A stretch of 64,000 bases of DNA from Thermomonospora catenispora (GCF_006363815.1 NZ_RRYT01000012.1:1-64000), one strand, 5' to 3'. Counted from the first letter of the stretch, positions 23,174 to 32,208 are shown. The notes: generated from the sequence alone by a model not told the origin. Made by a program: numbers and translations.

Positions 23174-25318
23174 ATGACGATCCCTCCCGACCCCCCTGAG
23201 ACCTCCCCCGCCGTCGGCGCCGGCCGGGAAGCGGCCGCCGCCGCCGTCACCGCATGGCTGTCGGACCCCTCACGCCCCCGGCTGTGCCTGGTGACCGGGG
23301 CCCCGGCGACGGGCAAGAGCTCGCTGGTCGCCCGGGTGGCGCTGACCTCGCTGCGCGCCGGCCGGGCGCATGCGATCTTCAGTGCGCGCGGCATGACCCT
23401 GCACGCGGCGACCTGGGCCGTCGCCGAACAGCTCGCGCTGCCCGGAGGCGGCCCGGACAGCCTGGTGGAACGGGTCGCCGCCGACACCCGCCCGATCACG
23501 CTGATCGTCGGCGAGCTGGACGAGTGCGGCGTGCGGATGGACGGCGCGGACGCCGGCGAGATCATCGGGCGGCTGCTGTCGCCGCTGCTGGAGCTGCCGC
23601 ACGTCCGGGTGCTGGTCGAGGGCCGGCCCCAGGCGGTGGCGCCGCTGAGGCGGCACCCGGCCGAGACGTTCGATCTGGACGAGCCCTCCTTGACCGACCG
23701 GCAGGGCTTCACCGCCTGGCTGAGGCGGGTCGCCGCCCGGCAGGGGGTGCACGACCCGGCCGTGGTGGAGGCCGCCGCGACGCTGTACCCCAACGCGGGC
23801 CTGGCCGAGCTGGCGCTGCGCGCCAGCCCCGGCGAGGACGTGCCGCTGCGCTGGCTGCGCTCCGTTCCGCAGCAGGCGTGGCCCGCGCTGGAGGCCCTGG
23901 CGGGCGCGTACGCGCCGATCAGCCCGCAGGTGTGGTGGGCGTGGACCGCGGCGCTCGCCGGGGACGCCGCCCGCGGTCAGGAGGCGCTGTCCCTCGCCCG
24001 GCCGCTGGTCGCCCGGGTCGGCGACCGGTACACGCTGGACTGCCGCATCCTGCGGGAACGGATCCGCGGCATGCGGGACGCCGCCACGGCCGCTCAGGTC
24101 GCCGTGCTGCTCGGGCACGCGCTGTTCACCACGCTGCCGGCCGCCGGGGGCGCCGTGGACTGGGCGAACGCCGACCCGTACGCGGCCGCGCAGATCCTCC
24201 GGCACGCCGTCGCCACCGGCGTCGCCGAACGGCTGCTGGAGGATCTCGGCTGTGTGGTCCACGCCGATCCCGTCGCCGTCACGGCGACGCTGGAGGAGCT
24301 GGGAGACCGCGCCCCCGCGGAGCTCGTCCGCGCCTGGGAGTTCGCCGGGCCGGCCCTGCTGGAGACCCGGGAGCCCGCCGAACGGGCGGCGATGCTGCAT
24401 CTGGCGGCGCGATGCACCGGCGGGACCGGCACGGCCGGTCGACTCGCCGGGCACGCCGCCGCGGCCCCCTGGACGACCCGGTGGGCCGACGCCCGCCCCG
24501 GGGACTCCGGCGCCGGAAGGTGGGCGGGGCCGGTGGAGGCGCTGGCGTTCGCCCCCGCCGGCGACGGCGGCCGCCTGCTGGCGGCGGGCGCCGGGACGCT
24601 GCGGCTGCTGTCCCCCGTCGACGGGAGGCCGGTGGGACGGTCACCGCAGCGCATCCCGGACGCCCGGGCGGTGCTCGCCTTCACCGACGGCTCGGTGTTG
24701 TGCCTGGACGGGGGCGGCGGGCTGGTGAACGTCCGGGGAGTCCGGGAACCGTCCGGCGCCGAACCGCTCGCCGAGCGGGTCCGCGCGACGGTGGCCGGGC
24801 ACCGGACCGCACCGCTGTCGGCGCTGGCCGCCGACGAGAGCGGGCGCGGGCACATCATGGCCGGCGACCGCTCGGGGGCCGTGCATCTTTGGCGTCCGGG
24901 CGACGACGACCCCGGGCCGGTCTCCTGGCCCCTCCACGTCGGTCCCGTCACCGCGGTGACCTGCCTCAGGACGCGGTCGGGCGGGCATCTGGCGGTCAGC
25001 GGAGGCGCCGACGGGGCGGTCCGGCTGTGGAGCCCGGGCGAGGAGGGGGTCGACGGCGATGCGCTGTTGCAGCGCGACTGCCCGGTCACGGCCGTCGCCG
25101 GTGCGTCCCGGGCGGACGGGGCGCTGATCGCGGCCGGGTGGGCGGACGGTTTCCTGTGGCTGTGGCACTCCTCCGCCGACCGGGAGCTGGTCGTCCGTCT
25201 CGGCTTCCCGGTGAACGCCCTGGTCCTGACCGGTGACGGCGTCCTGTTCGTCGGCGGCCCGCACGGAGTGTGCGCTCTGGACGCCCGCCTCGACCGGGCG
25301 TCCCGGCCCGCCGCCTGA
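23174..25318 (+). CDS. STAND-like ATPase with C-terminal WD40-like propeller
   Basis: 714 residues. Walker A is TGAPATGKSS (41-50), Walker B is in ITLIVGELDECG (about 110-120), with a winged/helical region after it, as in STAND/AAA-16 NTPases. From about residue 440 there are beta-propeller repeats, including HVGPVTAVTCLRTRSGG and SGGADGAVRLWSPG, with GH/WD-like ends. STAND proteins act as switches that sense a ligand and oligomerise; several defence NTPases have this layout. It begins three bases after the SUKH-deaminase stop and is clearly co-expressed with it. No effector domain is fused, so the partner gene may supply it. Confidence 0.75.
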   Translation: MTIPPDPPETSPAVGAGREAAAAAVTAWLSDPSRPRLCLVTGAPATGKSSLVARVALTSLRAGRAHAIFSARGMTLHAATWAVAEQLALPGGGPDSLVERVAADTRPITLIVGELDECGVRMDGADAGEIIGRLLSPLLELPHVRVLVEGRPQAVAPLRRHPAETFDLDEPSLTDRQGFTAWLRRVAARQGVHDPAVVEAAATLYPNAGLAELALRASPGEDVPLRWLRSVPQQAWPALEALAGAYAPISPQVWWAWTAALAGDAARGQEALSLARPLVARVGDRYTLDCRILRERIRGMRDAATAAQVAVLLGHALFTTLPAAGGAVDWANADPYAAAQILRHAVATGVAERLLEDLGCVVHADPVAVTATLEELGDRAPAELVRAWEFAGPALLETREPAERAAMLHLAARCTGGTGTAGRLAGHAAAAPWTTRWADARPGDSGAGRWAGPVEALAFAPAGDGGRLLAAGAGTLRLLSPVDGRPVGRSPQRIPDARAVLAFTDGSVLCLDGGGGLVNVRGVREPSGAEPLAERVRATVAGHRTAPLSALAADESGRGHIMAGDRSGAVHLWRPGDDDPGPVSWPLHVGPVTAVTCLRTRSGGHLAVSGGADGAVRLWSPGEEGVDGDALLQRDCPVTAVAGASRADGALIAAGWADGFLWLWHSSADRELVVRLGFPVNALVLTGDGVLFVGGPHGVCALDARLDRASRPAA

Positions 25319-25592
25319 GCGTTCCCCGACGGCGGTCGAGAGGAGTTCTCCGGCCGTCGCGTACGCGCCCCGCCGCCTGAGCGCGGGCCCGCTTCCGGCG
25401 CGGCCGGCGCCGAAACGGCGTCATGCACGACGGCCCTGCCGAAGGCTCCCCCGCAACAAGCCTTCGACAGGGCCGGGTCGGAACCGTTGCGCACGCGCCA
25501 AGCTTCGGTCCGTCATCGACGGCACTCGACGCTAAGGGGAGGCGCGCGGAGCCGGCAATGCGCACGCTGCTCAATCGCGGGCCCGTCACTGG

Positions 25593-27089
25593 TCACGGTG
25601 CACAGTCGGCGACGCGGAGGGCGTGCACCACGTCGTGGGTGCCGAAGCCTGCGGTGAGCAGATCGCGGTTGAGGAGCCGTTCGGCGGTGCGCAGGCGGGA
25701 CCGGACCGTGGTGCGGCTGATGCCGAGGGCGCGGGCCGTCCGCTGGGCGTCGGCGTCGGCCTCCACCCAGGCCCGCAGGGTCGCCAGGACGGGACGGTGC
25801 TCCTCATCCTGAAGAGACCGCAGGAAGGCGCGGGCCCAGGTGACGGCCGCGTCGGTGGACAGCAGCCCCTCCAGGGTGGGCGCCGGCGGGTCGCCGGCCG
25901 GGGCGTCCTCGGCGGAGTCCGGGAGGCTGCTGATCGCCATGGCCAGGGCGATGTCGGCGCGGTGGCGCACCCTCCGCAGGTCCACGCCGAGGGCCTCCTC
26001 CACCCGGCGCAGATGGGCGGTGACGGTGTTGCGGCTGATGCCCAGCAGCCGCGCCACCCCGGAACGGGGGAAGGACAGGGCGAGACGGGTCACCTCGAAG
26101 GTGAGGCGGGGCATCGGGGACAGCGGCCGGAGGAGGGTGCGGGCCCACCGCAGGGCCGGCCGCCGGGGCAGCAGCCCGGCCAGCGGCGCGTCCCCCTGGT
26201 AGGCGGCGATCCGGTCGCGCTTCTGCTGCGCGATGGCCAGGGCGTGGTAGGCCTGCTCATAGGCCTCCGCGGTGGCCTCCGGGGGGTGCGGGGCGCTGAT
26301 GCCCAGCGCATAGTGCGGGTTGTCGCGCACCAGGGACCGCAGCAGCCCGGCCAGGCCGCAAGGCTCCGCGGCCTGCGCCTCGTCCGCCGGGACGAGACAG
26401 ATGAGGTGCTCGTCGTAGACGGGGCACAGCACCATCAGCCCCCGCCCGTGATAGCCCGACCCGTCCTGGTGGGCCTCGGCCAGCAGGGAGCGGTCCCGAG
26501 GTTCGCAGCGCAGCAGATGGACGCACAGGTGCTCGGCCTCCAGCAGCGGAGGGACGGAGCCGACCGTCGCCCGCCGGGCCGTGGCCAGGTCGCCCGCCAT
26601 CAACGTCATGAAGACCGCCAGGCGGTACCGTTCGGCCATCCGCCGGTAGCGGTCGGTGAGGTCGTCCACCCGTTTCAGCCGGTGGAGCACCTCCAGCACA
26701 GTGCCGGTGTGCGAGACGAGTTCGCCCGCCTCCCGGGTGAGCGGGGAGGGGGCGGCCACCATCAGCACCGGGCGCGGCACGTGCCTGCCCAGCGCCTCGC
26801 ACCGCACCTGCCACGCGCCCACCTGCCTGGTGGCCGCGCGCAGCCGGCCGGACGTCAGCTGCGCCAGCACGGGCCGGAGGGCGGTGACCGTGTCGGGCGG
26901 GAATCCCGGGGTGGCCGCCTGCGTCCTCGCGTGTCCGTCCACCACGGCGATGTCCGCGTCGATCTGTCGTCGCAGCCAGCCGATGAGCCCCCGGGCGTCC
27001 GGTTCGGCGTCCCGGAGCGCGTGCGTTCTCAGCCGGCGCAGCAGCTCATCGAGCTGATCGGAACCGTCAGGGGAATGAGGCGCGTGCAT
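25593..27089 (-). CDS. PucR/CdaR-like helix-turn-helix transcriptional regulator
   Basis: About 498 residues. It has an N-terminal sensor-like region, a middle domain and two C-terminal helix-turn-helix units, GVARLLGISRNTVTAHLRRV and QRTARALGISRTTVRSRLRT, characteristic of PucR-type regulators. The tandem HTH in one chain is less common. Start is uncertain: ATG 27089 (MHAPHSPDG) is chosen because conservation appears to begin soon after it; ATG 27125 and 27224 are in frame but lack ribosome sites. Targets are unknown; the neighbouring SDR gene on the same strand is a candidate. Confidence 0.75.
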   Translation of the reverse strand: MHAPHSPDGSDQLDELLRRLRTHALRDAEPDARGLIGWLRRQIDADIAVVDGHARTQAATPGFPPDTVTALRPVLAQLTSGRLRAATRQVGAWQVRCEALGRHVPRPVLMVAAPSPLTREAGELVSHTGTVLEVLHRLKRVDDLTDRYRRMAERYRLAVFMTLMAGDLATARRATVGSVPPLLEAEHLCVHLLRCEPRDRSLLAEAHQDGSGYHGRGLMVLCPVYDEHLICLVPADEAQAAEPCGLAGLLRSLVRDNPHYALGISAPHPPEATAEAYEQAYHALAIAQQKRDRIAAYQGDAPLAGLLPRRPALRWARTLLRPLSPMPRLTFEVTRLALSFPRSGVARLLGISRNTVTAHLRRVEEALGVDLRRVRHRADIALAMAISSLPDSAEDAPAGDPPAPTLEGLLSTDAAVTWARAFLRSLQDEEHRPVLATLRAWVEADADAQRTARALGISRTTVRSRLRTAERLLNRDLLTAGFGTHDVVHALRVADCAP

Positions 27090-27355
27090 GGGCACTGTCG
27101 TACCACTCAGGACGTTCACCGACATCGGCGGCATGCGCCGGTCGGGCGGGAGCGGCCCGGCGGACGCGGCCGCCGCCGCGATCACCGAGGACGCCGGCAT
27201 CCCGGTCCGCTGCGAGCAGCTCATCGGGGAGGAGGCCGCCGCGCGGCTTCACCCGTTCGCGCCGACCGCGCCCGGGCTCGCCGCCCGCAGCGCTCTTCCC
27301 GTGCTGCGGGCGGAGCCGGGGGCGTCGTGCCGCGGAGCCGGCCGGACGACGCCGG

Positions 27356-28126
27356 TCAGAAGATGGAGTAGGCGCCGTCCACCACGATGGTGTCGCCGGT
27401 GTGGAAGCCGCCCACGCCGCCGGCGAGGTAGACGGCGAGGCGGGCGAAGTCGTCGGGACGGCCCCAGCGGCGCTGCGGCATCCGCTTCATGACGTTGCGC
27501 TCGAACTTGGGGTTGTGCAGGACCGGCTCGGTCATGGGGGTCTCGGTCCAGCCCGCGATGATCGCGTGCGCGTTGATGCCGTAGCGGGCCAGCTCCACCG
27601 CGCACCCTCTGATCATCGCGGCCAGGCCGGCCTTGCCGGCGGCATAGGCCTGGTTGGCCGGGGCGCCGTGGAGGGCGGAGACGCTGGAGGTGCCCACCAG
27701 CACGCCCCCGCCGCCGCGCTCGACCATGTGGGCCGCGGCGGCGCGCAGGGTGAGGAAGGCGCCGTCCAGGTTGATCCGCAGGACCCTGCGGAACTCCTCC
27801 AGGCTCGTCTCGATGAACGGGGTGCCCGCGCCGCTCACCCCGGCGTTGGCGAAGCAGGAGTCGACCCGGCCGAAGCGTTCCAGCGTCTCGGCGAAGGCCG
27901 CGGTGACGGCGTCCTCGTCGCCGACGTCGCAGCGGATCGCCGCCACCCGGGTGCCGTGCTCGGACAGCTCCCGGACCGCGGCCTCGTTGCGTTCGGGGTT
28001 GGTGCCCCAGATGCAGACGTCGGCGCCGCACCGGGCCAGGCCGTGGGCCATTCCCAGCCCGATGCCGGAGTTGCCTCCGGTGATCAGAGCGGTGTGTCCG
28101 GACAGGTCGAACAGGGACGTGCTCAT
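27356..28126 (-). CDS. SDR-family NAD(P)-dependent oxidoreductase
   Basis: 256 residues of a classical short-chain dehydrogenase. The cofactor loop is ITGGNSGIGLGMA, NAG is at about 90, the catalytic Ser lies in GTSSVSALHG, and YxxxK is YAAGK. The C-terminal DDFARLAVYLAGG / GDTIVVDGAYSIF matches 3-oxoacyl-ACP reductase/gluconate-dehydrogenase-like SDRs. ATG 28126 has GAGGAG five bases upstream, decisive over longer frames. Substrate is not predictable. Confidence 0.92.
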   Translation of the reverse strand: MSTSLFDLSGHTALITGGNSGIGLGMAHGLARCGADVCIWGTNPERNEAAVRELSEHGTRVAAIRCDVGDEDAVTAAFAETLERFGRVDSCFANAGVSGAGTPFIETSLEEFRRVLRINLDGAFLTLRAAAAHMVERGGGGVLVGTSSVSALHGAPANQAYAAGKAGLAAMIRGCAVELARYGINAHAIIAGWTETPMTEPVLHNPKFERNVMKRMPQRRWGRPDDFARLAVYLAGGVGGFHTGDTIVVDGAYSIF

Positions 28127-28505
28127 CGCTCTCCTCACAGCCGGTCGCGGGCGGTCGCGGCAGGACCTGGGCATTCTGGGGCGCCCTGGGGGATGCGCCT
28201 GGTTCCGGTGACCGTAACCGATCGCATATCGGGGTCGGGAGGGCGGTTCCGGGTCGGGCTTCAGGAGGGCGAACGGCACCGGTCCGGCTGCTCCGCCCGC
28301 GTGTGAGGAGGCGTATCGGCGGGCGTCCCCCGAAGGAGACGGCGGCGAGCGTCGGTGACGTGCCGACTCGAGCCCTCGGTCGACTGGTGGGGATCGAGGG
28401 AGACCGGTGAACGGCCGTTGTCCCCTCTCCGCCGAACGATTCGCGCGAGACGACCGCTACAGCCGCCGCGCCCTCAGGAGAGCCACGGTGCCTCCGGATG
28501 ACCGG
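28127..28505. other. Intergenic region, no gene recognised
   Basis: About 380 bases upstream of the SDR gene and downstream of the SMI1 gene. It should contain the SDR promoter. No conserved motif or protein-like frame was found. Confidence 0.45.
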
Positions 28506-29057
28506 TCATTCCCACGGACTGGGCCAGGACTCATCCCGCCAGCTCGTGAACACTGACCTCGGAGAGGGAATACTTGAGATGCTGAACGGACTGGGGTGAC
28601 CATCCCTGATGATGGCGAGAAGAAACTCCACCATCCCACCCTCGAATGACCACCACGTTTCTTCAAGAGAAGGAACATGGCGCCGCCAAATCAAAATAGT
28701 CCACTCATCTGGATCCTCACTCACACAGCGCCAATAAGCATCATCACCTTCTGAACTGTAGCCCCAACGAAGTATGCCACCAGGATCCGGGCAATAAGGA
28801 TAACCCTCCGGATGCCGCAAATCCGGCCCAAAAGGAGCGCCATTCAAAATGGCTCCATAAATCGAACCTTCAACTGGAGGGGTGATAATACCGATGCAGT
28901 CGTCCATAACACCACCACCATAAGTTTCCACAAAACTTCTGTAGTCAACCGGGAACGCCACTCCATACTCCTCTTCGATCCGACCCCAATCAATTTGGTC
29001 ACCACCACTGGCAGGCGGTGCCAACACGGCGGTTAACTGCTCAACGGCCCAATGCAT
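28506..29057 (-). CDS. SMI1/KNR4 (SUKH) family immunity-like protein, orphan
   Basis: 183 residues with the SMI1/KNR4 core: IDWGRIEEEYGVAFPVDYRS, FVETYGGGVMDDCIGI, GGILRWGYSSEGDDAYWRC and DEWTILIWRRH. SUKH family members bind and neutralise toxins. The gene is noticeably poorer in GC than its surroundings (many A/T third positions), a sign of recent transfer. It has a strong AAGGAGG site. Immediately upstream, ending at the base before its ATG, is a short toxin-like remnant frame; no complete toxin is present, so it is an orphan immunity gene. Confidence 0.85.
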   Translation of the reverse strand: MHWAVEQLTAVLAPPASGGDQIDWGRIEEEYGVAFPVDYRSFVETYGGGVMDDCIGIITPPVEGSIYGAILNGAPFGPDLRHPEGYPYCPDPGGILRWGYSSEGDDAYWRCVSEDPDEWTILIWRRHVPSLEETWWSFEGGMVEFLLAIIRDGHPSPFSISSIPSPRSVFTSWRDESWPSPWE

Positions 29058-29207
29058 TCAGTTGCCTCCTTGCCAGATCTGTGCTTGCTCGCGCATGAAC
29101 ACACCGGAACTCTCAAGTCGACCCGGCATCGATGACACCCGAAGGATGAACACCTCCACGGCGCCTGGACAGTCCTTCTCACCCCGGGAGCCGATCACCG
29201 GAATCAC
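29058..29207 (-). CDS. 49-residue unknown reading frame abutting the SMI1 gene, possible toxin C-terminal remnant
   Basis: A short frame from GTG 29207 to TGA 29058, whose stop directly touches the SMI1 ATG. It reads like real protein (GEKDCPGAVEVFILRV, SSGVFMREQAQIWQGGN) and shares the lower-GC codon use of the SMI1 gene. One frame over, the DNA just upstream also reads like protein (PPHLVPVVGRLCEGSLGNDF), so a single frameshift may have cut a longer gene. Position upstream of an immunity gene suggests the end of a polymorphic toxin; I recognise no family. Confidence 0.4.
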   Translation of the reverse strand: MIPVIGSRGEKDCPGAVEVFILRVSSMPGRLESSGVFMREQAQIWQGGN

Positions 29208-29800
29208 GGAAAGTCATTGCCCAGGGATCCCTCACAGAGCCGCCCGACTACCGGAACAAGATGGGGCGGCAGCATACAAGGCGGCATTGACATCCCTCCG
29301 GACGCACTCCCGCTCCTCGCCGCCATACAGCCCCCGCTGAGACCCTCTCAGCGCAGGCCGCCGTCATGCCTCGGCGGGACCCGCACATGTCTTCGGGTCG
29401 TCACAGCGTGGGACGACGCCGAAGCGCCGGGCATTCTTCGGCGCTTCGACCCCTTCCCCTCGACGATCGGTGACCAAGGGAGATCCGCCGGGAGGAGCGG
29501 GCAATGGCCCCTCCGCCGCAGCAGTCCTGCAGAAAGCCCGGCAGACGTCCCGGGACGTCCTTTCGTGCGGCCACCACGAGCCCGCCTCCTCCGTCCGGCG
29601 CGGCCACTGCGGCGACCGCGGCATGCCCGCAGACCGGCGTCTCGCCCCCGCGAGCGGAGCGGCGCGGCGCAGAGGCCCGACCCGCGCGCGTCCCCGTCGT
29701 CCATTCCCGGACCACCGGGGGGCGGGGTCGACGGGAGTCGATCGTGCAGTGCGCCGCGGAGGCCGGCCCGGCGGCGCCCCGCCCACATGGGGGAGGCCAC
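29208..29800. other. Intergenic region, no intact gene
   Basis: The part near 29208-29330 may hold more of the decayed toxin-like frame on the minus strand. The remainder to 29800 has several overlapping open frames with arginine/proline-rich composition but no ribosome site or family pattern. Confidence 0.4.
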
Positions 29801-29801
29801 G

Positions 29802-29850
29802 TTGACAGGGCCGAGAACGGTGAGACATTTTTGAGTAAATGTCTACTTAC
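29802..29850 (+). promoter_or_regulatory. Possible promoter and TetR-like operator before the MpaB gene
   Basis: TTGACA at 29802-29807 is a perfect -35; a weak -10 (GACATT or ACATTT) follows at normal spacing. Directly downstream GTAAATGTCTACTTAC (29835-29850) is an imperfect palindrome (GTAA...TTAC), in a local AT-rich patch, of the kind bound by TetR-type lipid regulators. The cognate regulator is not in the window. Confidence 0.4.
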
Positions 29851-29900
29851 ACCGCGGTGGACGCCTCCCCGCCCACCGCAGCACCGGAAAGGCCCGCAAG

Positions 29901-30746
29901 GTGCCCTCGACCGATGTGCCCCCGCTCGGCCCGGACTCCCTGACCTGGCGTTTCTTCGGGGACACCCGGCTGCTGCTGGTCGGGCCCCGGGCCGCCGTGC
30001 TGCAGAACATGCTGCCCGCCCTCGGCCAGGGCGTGCTGGAGCACTCGGTGTTCTTCTCCGAGACCTTCGCCCGGCTCAAGCGCTCGGCCGGCCCCATCCT
30101 CAACACCGTCTACGGCGGCGAGGACGCCCCCGCCATCGGGCGGCGGGTCCGCGACTACCACCACCACGTCAAGGGCGAGCTGCCCGACGGGACCCGCTAC
30201 CACGCCCTGGACCCGGAGACCTATTACTGGGCGCACGCCACGTTCGTCGACCACATGATCTACGGGGTCGAGACGTTCATCCGCCCCCTCGGCGAGGGGG
30301 AGAAGCGGCGGATCTACGAGGAGTCCAAGACCTGGTACCGCATGTACGGGGTCAGCGACCGGGTCATGCCCGAGGACTGGGAGGGCTTCCAGGCGTACTG
30401 GAAGCACATGCTCGAAGAGGTCCTCGTCCCCCACAAGACCGCCCGCTACGGCGTCGGCTACGCCACCAAGGGCCTGCCCGCCCCGCGCCGCGTCCCCGAG
30501 CGGCTGTGGCGGGCCGTCAGCCCTCCGCTGAATCGGGCCGCCTCCTTCCTGACCATCGGCGGGCTGCCGCCGCGGGCCCGTGAGCTGCTCGAGCTGCCCT
30601 GGAGCGCCGACGACGAGCGCCGCTACCGGCGATTCGCCGCCAGGGTGCGGCGCGCGGGCCGCCACTGGACGCTGCTGCCGGAGGCGGTGCGTTACTTCCC
30701 GCAGGCCCGCACGGCCTTCGTCCGCGCCCGCGCCGCCGGCCGCTGA
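29901..30746 (+). CDS. MpaB-family (DUF2236) oxygenase-like protein
   Basis: 281 residues from GTG 29901 with the DUF2236 / latex-clearing-protein fold: SLTWRFFGDTRLLLVGPRAA, a LNTVYGG turn, YYWAHATFVDHMIYGVE and YRMYGVSDRVMPEDWEGF. The family binds a b-type haem and includes the rubber oxygenase Lcp and the MpaB/MpaB' dealkylating oxygenases; the conserved histidines in WAHATFVDHM are likely haem-related. It is 31 bases upstream of an acyl-CoA ligase gene, suggesting a shared role in lipid oxidation. Confidence 0.87.
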   Translation: MPSTDVPPLGPDSLTWRFFGDTRLLLVGPRAAVLQNMLPALGQGVLEHSVFFSETFARLKRSAGPILNTVYGGEDAPAIGRRVRDYHHHVKGELPDGTRYHALDPETYYWAHATFVDHMIYGVETFIRPLGEGEKRRIYEESKTWYRMYGVSDRVMPEDWEGFQAYWKHMLEEVLVPHKTARYGVGYATKGLPAPRRVPERLWRAVSPPLNRAASFLTIGGLPPRARELLELPWSADDERRYRRFAARVRRAGRHWTLLPEAVRYFPQARTAFVRARAAGR

Positions 30747-30777
30747 GCCCCCGGAGCCCCCGAAAGGACGCGCATCC

Positions 30778-32112
30778 ATGTCCCGCATCCGCCAGGTCGT
30801 CGAAGGACTGTCCGCCGCGCGGCGGGCCGGGCTGATCGGGCTGCCGCCGCGGGCGGTGGCGCCGTCGGTGCGCGCGCTGCGCGCCTACGGGCCGCTGGGC
30901 GCGGCCTCGGTCATGAACGCGCTGCGCTTCGGCTCCCGCACCGCGCTGGTGGACGAGCACGGCCCGCTCGGCTTCGCCGACCTGGAACGCCGCTCCAACG
31001 CGCTGGCCAACGCATGGCGGGCGCGCGGGCTCGGTGCCGGCGACCGGGTCGGCATCATGTGCCGCAACCACCGCGGGCTGCTGGACGCCATGACCGCCGC
31101 CGCCAAGATCGGCGCCGGGGTGCTGCTCCTCAACACCGACTTCGGCGGCCCGCAGCTGGCGCAGACCGTGGAACGCGAGGGCGTCACCGCCCTCGTCCAC
31201 GACGAGGAGTTCGCCGCGGTGGCGGCTGGCGCCCCCGCCCCGCAGGGGCGTTTCACCGCCTGGACCGACGAGCCCGGAGGCGGCGACCTGGAACGGCTCA
31301 TCGCCGACGGCGACCCGGCCCCGCCGCCCGCCCCCGGCCGGCACGGCTCCCTGGTCATCCTCACCAGCGGCACCTCCGGCGCCCCCAAGGGCGCGCCCCG
31401 CTCCTCCGGGCTCGCCGCGGCGCTGCTGCCGGTCGGGGTGGTGCACCGCATCCCCTTCCGTCCCGGGGAGCGCGTCCTCATCGCTCCGCCGATGTTCCAC
31501 GGCTGGGGCCTGACCGCCATGCTGGTCACCTTGGGCACCGGCTCCACCCTGCTGCTGCGCCGCCGGTTCGACGCCGACGCCGCGCTGGACCTGCTGGAGC
31601 GGCACCAGGCCGGGGTGCTGGTGGCGGTGCCGGTGATGCTGTCGCGGCTGCTGGCCGCCGACGCCCGCCGCGAGCGCCGCCCCGAGCTGCGGTCGCGGGT
31701 CATCGCCACCGGCGGCGCCGCCCTGTCCCCCGCGCTCGCCGAACGGGTCATGGGCCGCTTCGGCCCGGTGCTGCATGACTTCTACGGCTCCACCGAGGCC
31801 TCCGGCATCAGCATCGCCACCCCGGAGGATCTGCGCGCCGCCCCCGGCTGCGTGGGCCGTCCCACCCTCGGCACCACCGTGAAGATCCTGGACGAGTCCG
31901 GCCGGGAGGTGCCGCCGGGCGTCACCGGTCGGATCCACATCGACAGCCCGTTGCGGTCCGCCGGTCACACCGGGGACGAGGGCGAGCCGGCCGCCGGGGG
32001 GCTGATGGCCGTGGGCGATCTGGGCCATGTGGACTCCGCCGGGCGGTTGTTCGTCGACGAGCTGCCCCGCACCTCCACCGGCAAGGTCGTCAAGCGCATG
32101 CTGCCCCGGTGA
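30778..32112 (+). CDS. AMP-binding acyl-CoA synthetase, internally deleted in C-terminal domain
   Basis: 444 residues; FadD-type ligases usually have about 520-550. The large N-domain is normal, with the phosphate loop LTSGTSGAPKG and the adenine motif DFYGSTEASG. After GDLGHVDSAGRLFV the sequence jumps to DELPRTSTGKVVKRMLPR. In relatives these two blocks are separated by about 75-80 residues of the rotating C-domain (the D-G-R-x-K-like hinge, the GGENV segment and the strand-helix core). The reading frame and final catalytic-type lysine motif are kept, so an in-frame deletion is likely; the enzyme is probably inactive or altered. It follows the MpaB gene with an AAAGGA site. Confidence 0.85.
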   Translation: MSRIRQVVEGLSAARRAGLIGLPPRAVAPSVRALRAYGPLGAASVMNALRFGSRTALVDEHGPLGFADLERRSNALANAWRARGLGAGDRVGIMCRNHRGLLDAMTAAAKIGAGVLLLNTDFGGPQLAQTVEREGVTALVHDEEFAAVAAGAPAPQGRFTAWTDEPGGGDLERLIADGDPAPPPAPGRHGSLVILTSGTSGAPKGAPRSSGLAAALLPVGVVHRIPFRPGERVLIAPPMFHGWGLTAMLVTLGTGSTLLLRRRFDADAALDLLERHQAGVLVAVPVMLSRLLAADARRERRPELRSRVIATGGAALSPALAERVMGRFGPVLHDFYGSTEASGISIATPEDLRAAPGCVGRPTLGTTVKILDESGREVPPGVTGRIHIDSPLRSAGHTGDEGEPAAGGLMAVGDLGHVDSAGRLFVDELPRTSTGKVVKRMLPR

Positions 32113-32164
32113 GGCCCGCGGGGGGCGGCACGGCGACGGGCCGCCCCGTCCCCCTGACGCGCCT

Positions 32165-32208
32165 CGGCCCCGGTCCGCCGCGGATCGACGTGCGGCGGGC
32201 CGGGGCCG
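32165..32208. terminator. Long hairpin between convergent fadD-like and lsr2 genes
   Basis: Arms 32165-32181 and 32192-32208 pair over 17 positions with one G-T wobble and a 10-base loop. Placement between two convergent genes fits a bidirectional terminator. Confidence 0.65.

Noticed and set aside
27088-27492. Plus-strand frame MGTVVPLRTFTDIGGMRRSG overlapping the PucR-like gene start
   Set aside because: Ends in arginine-rich shadow of the SDR gene, with no ribosome site and no family; considered but not supportable.
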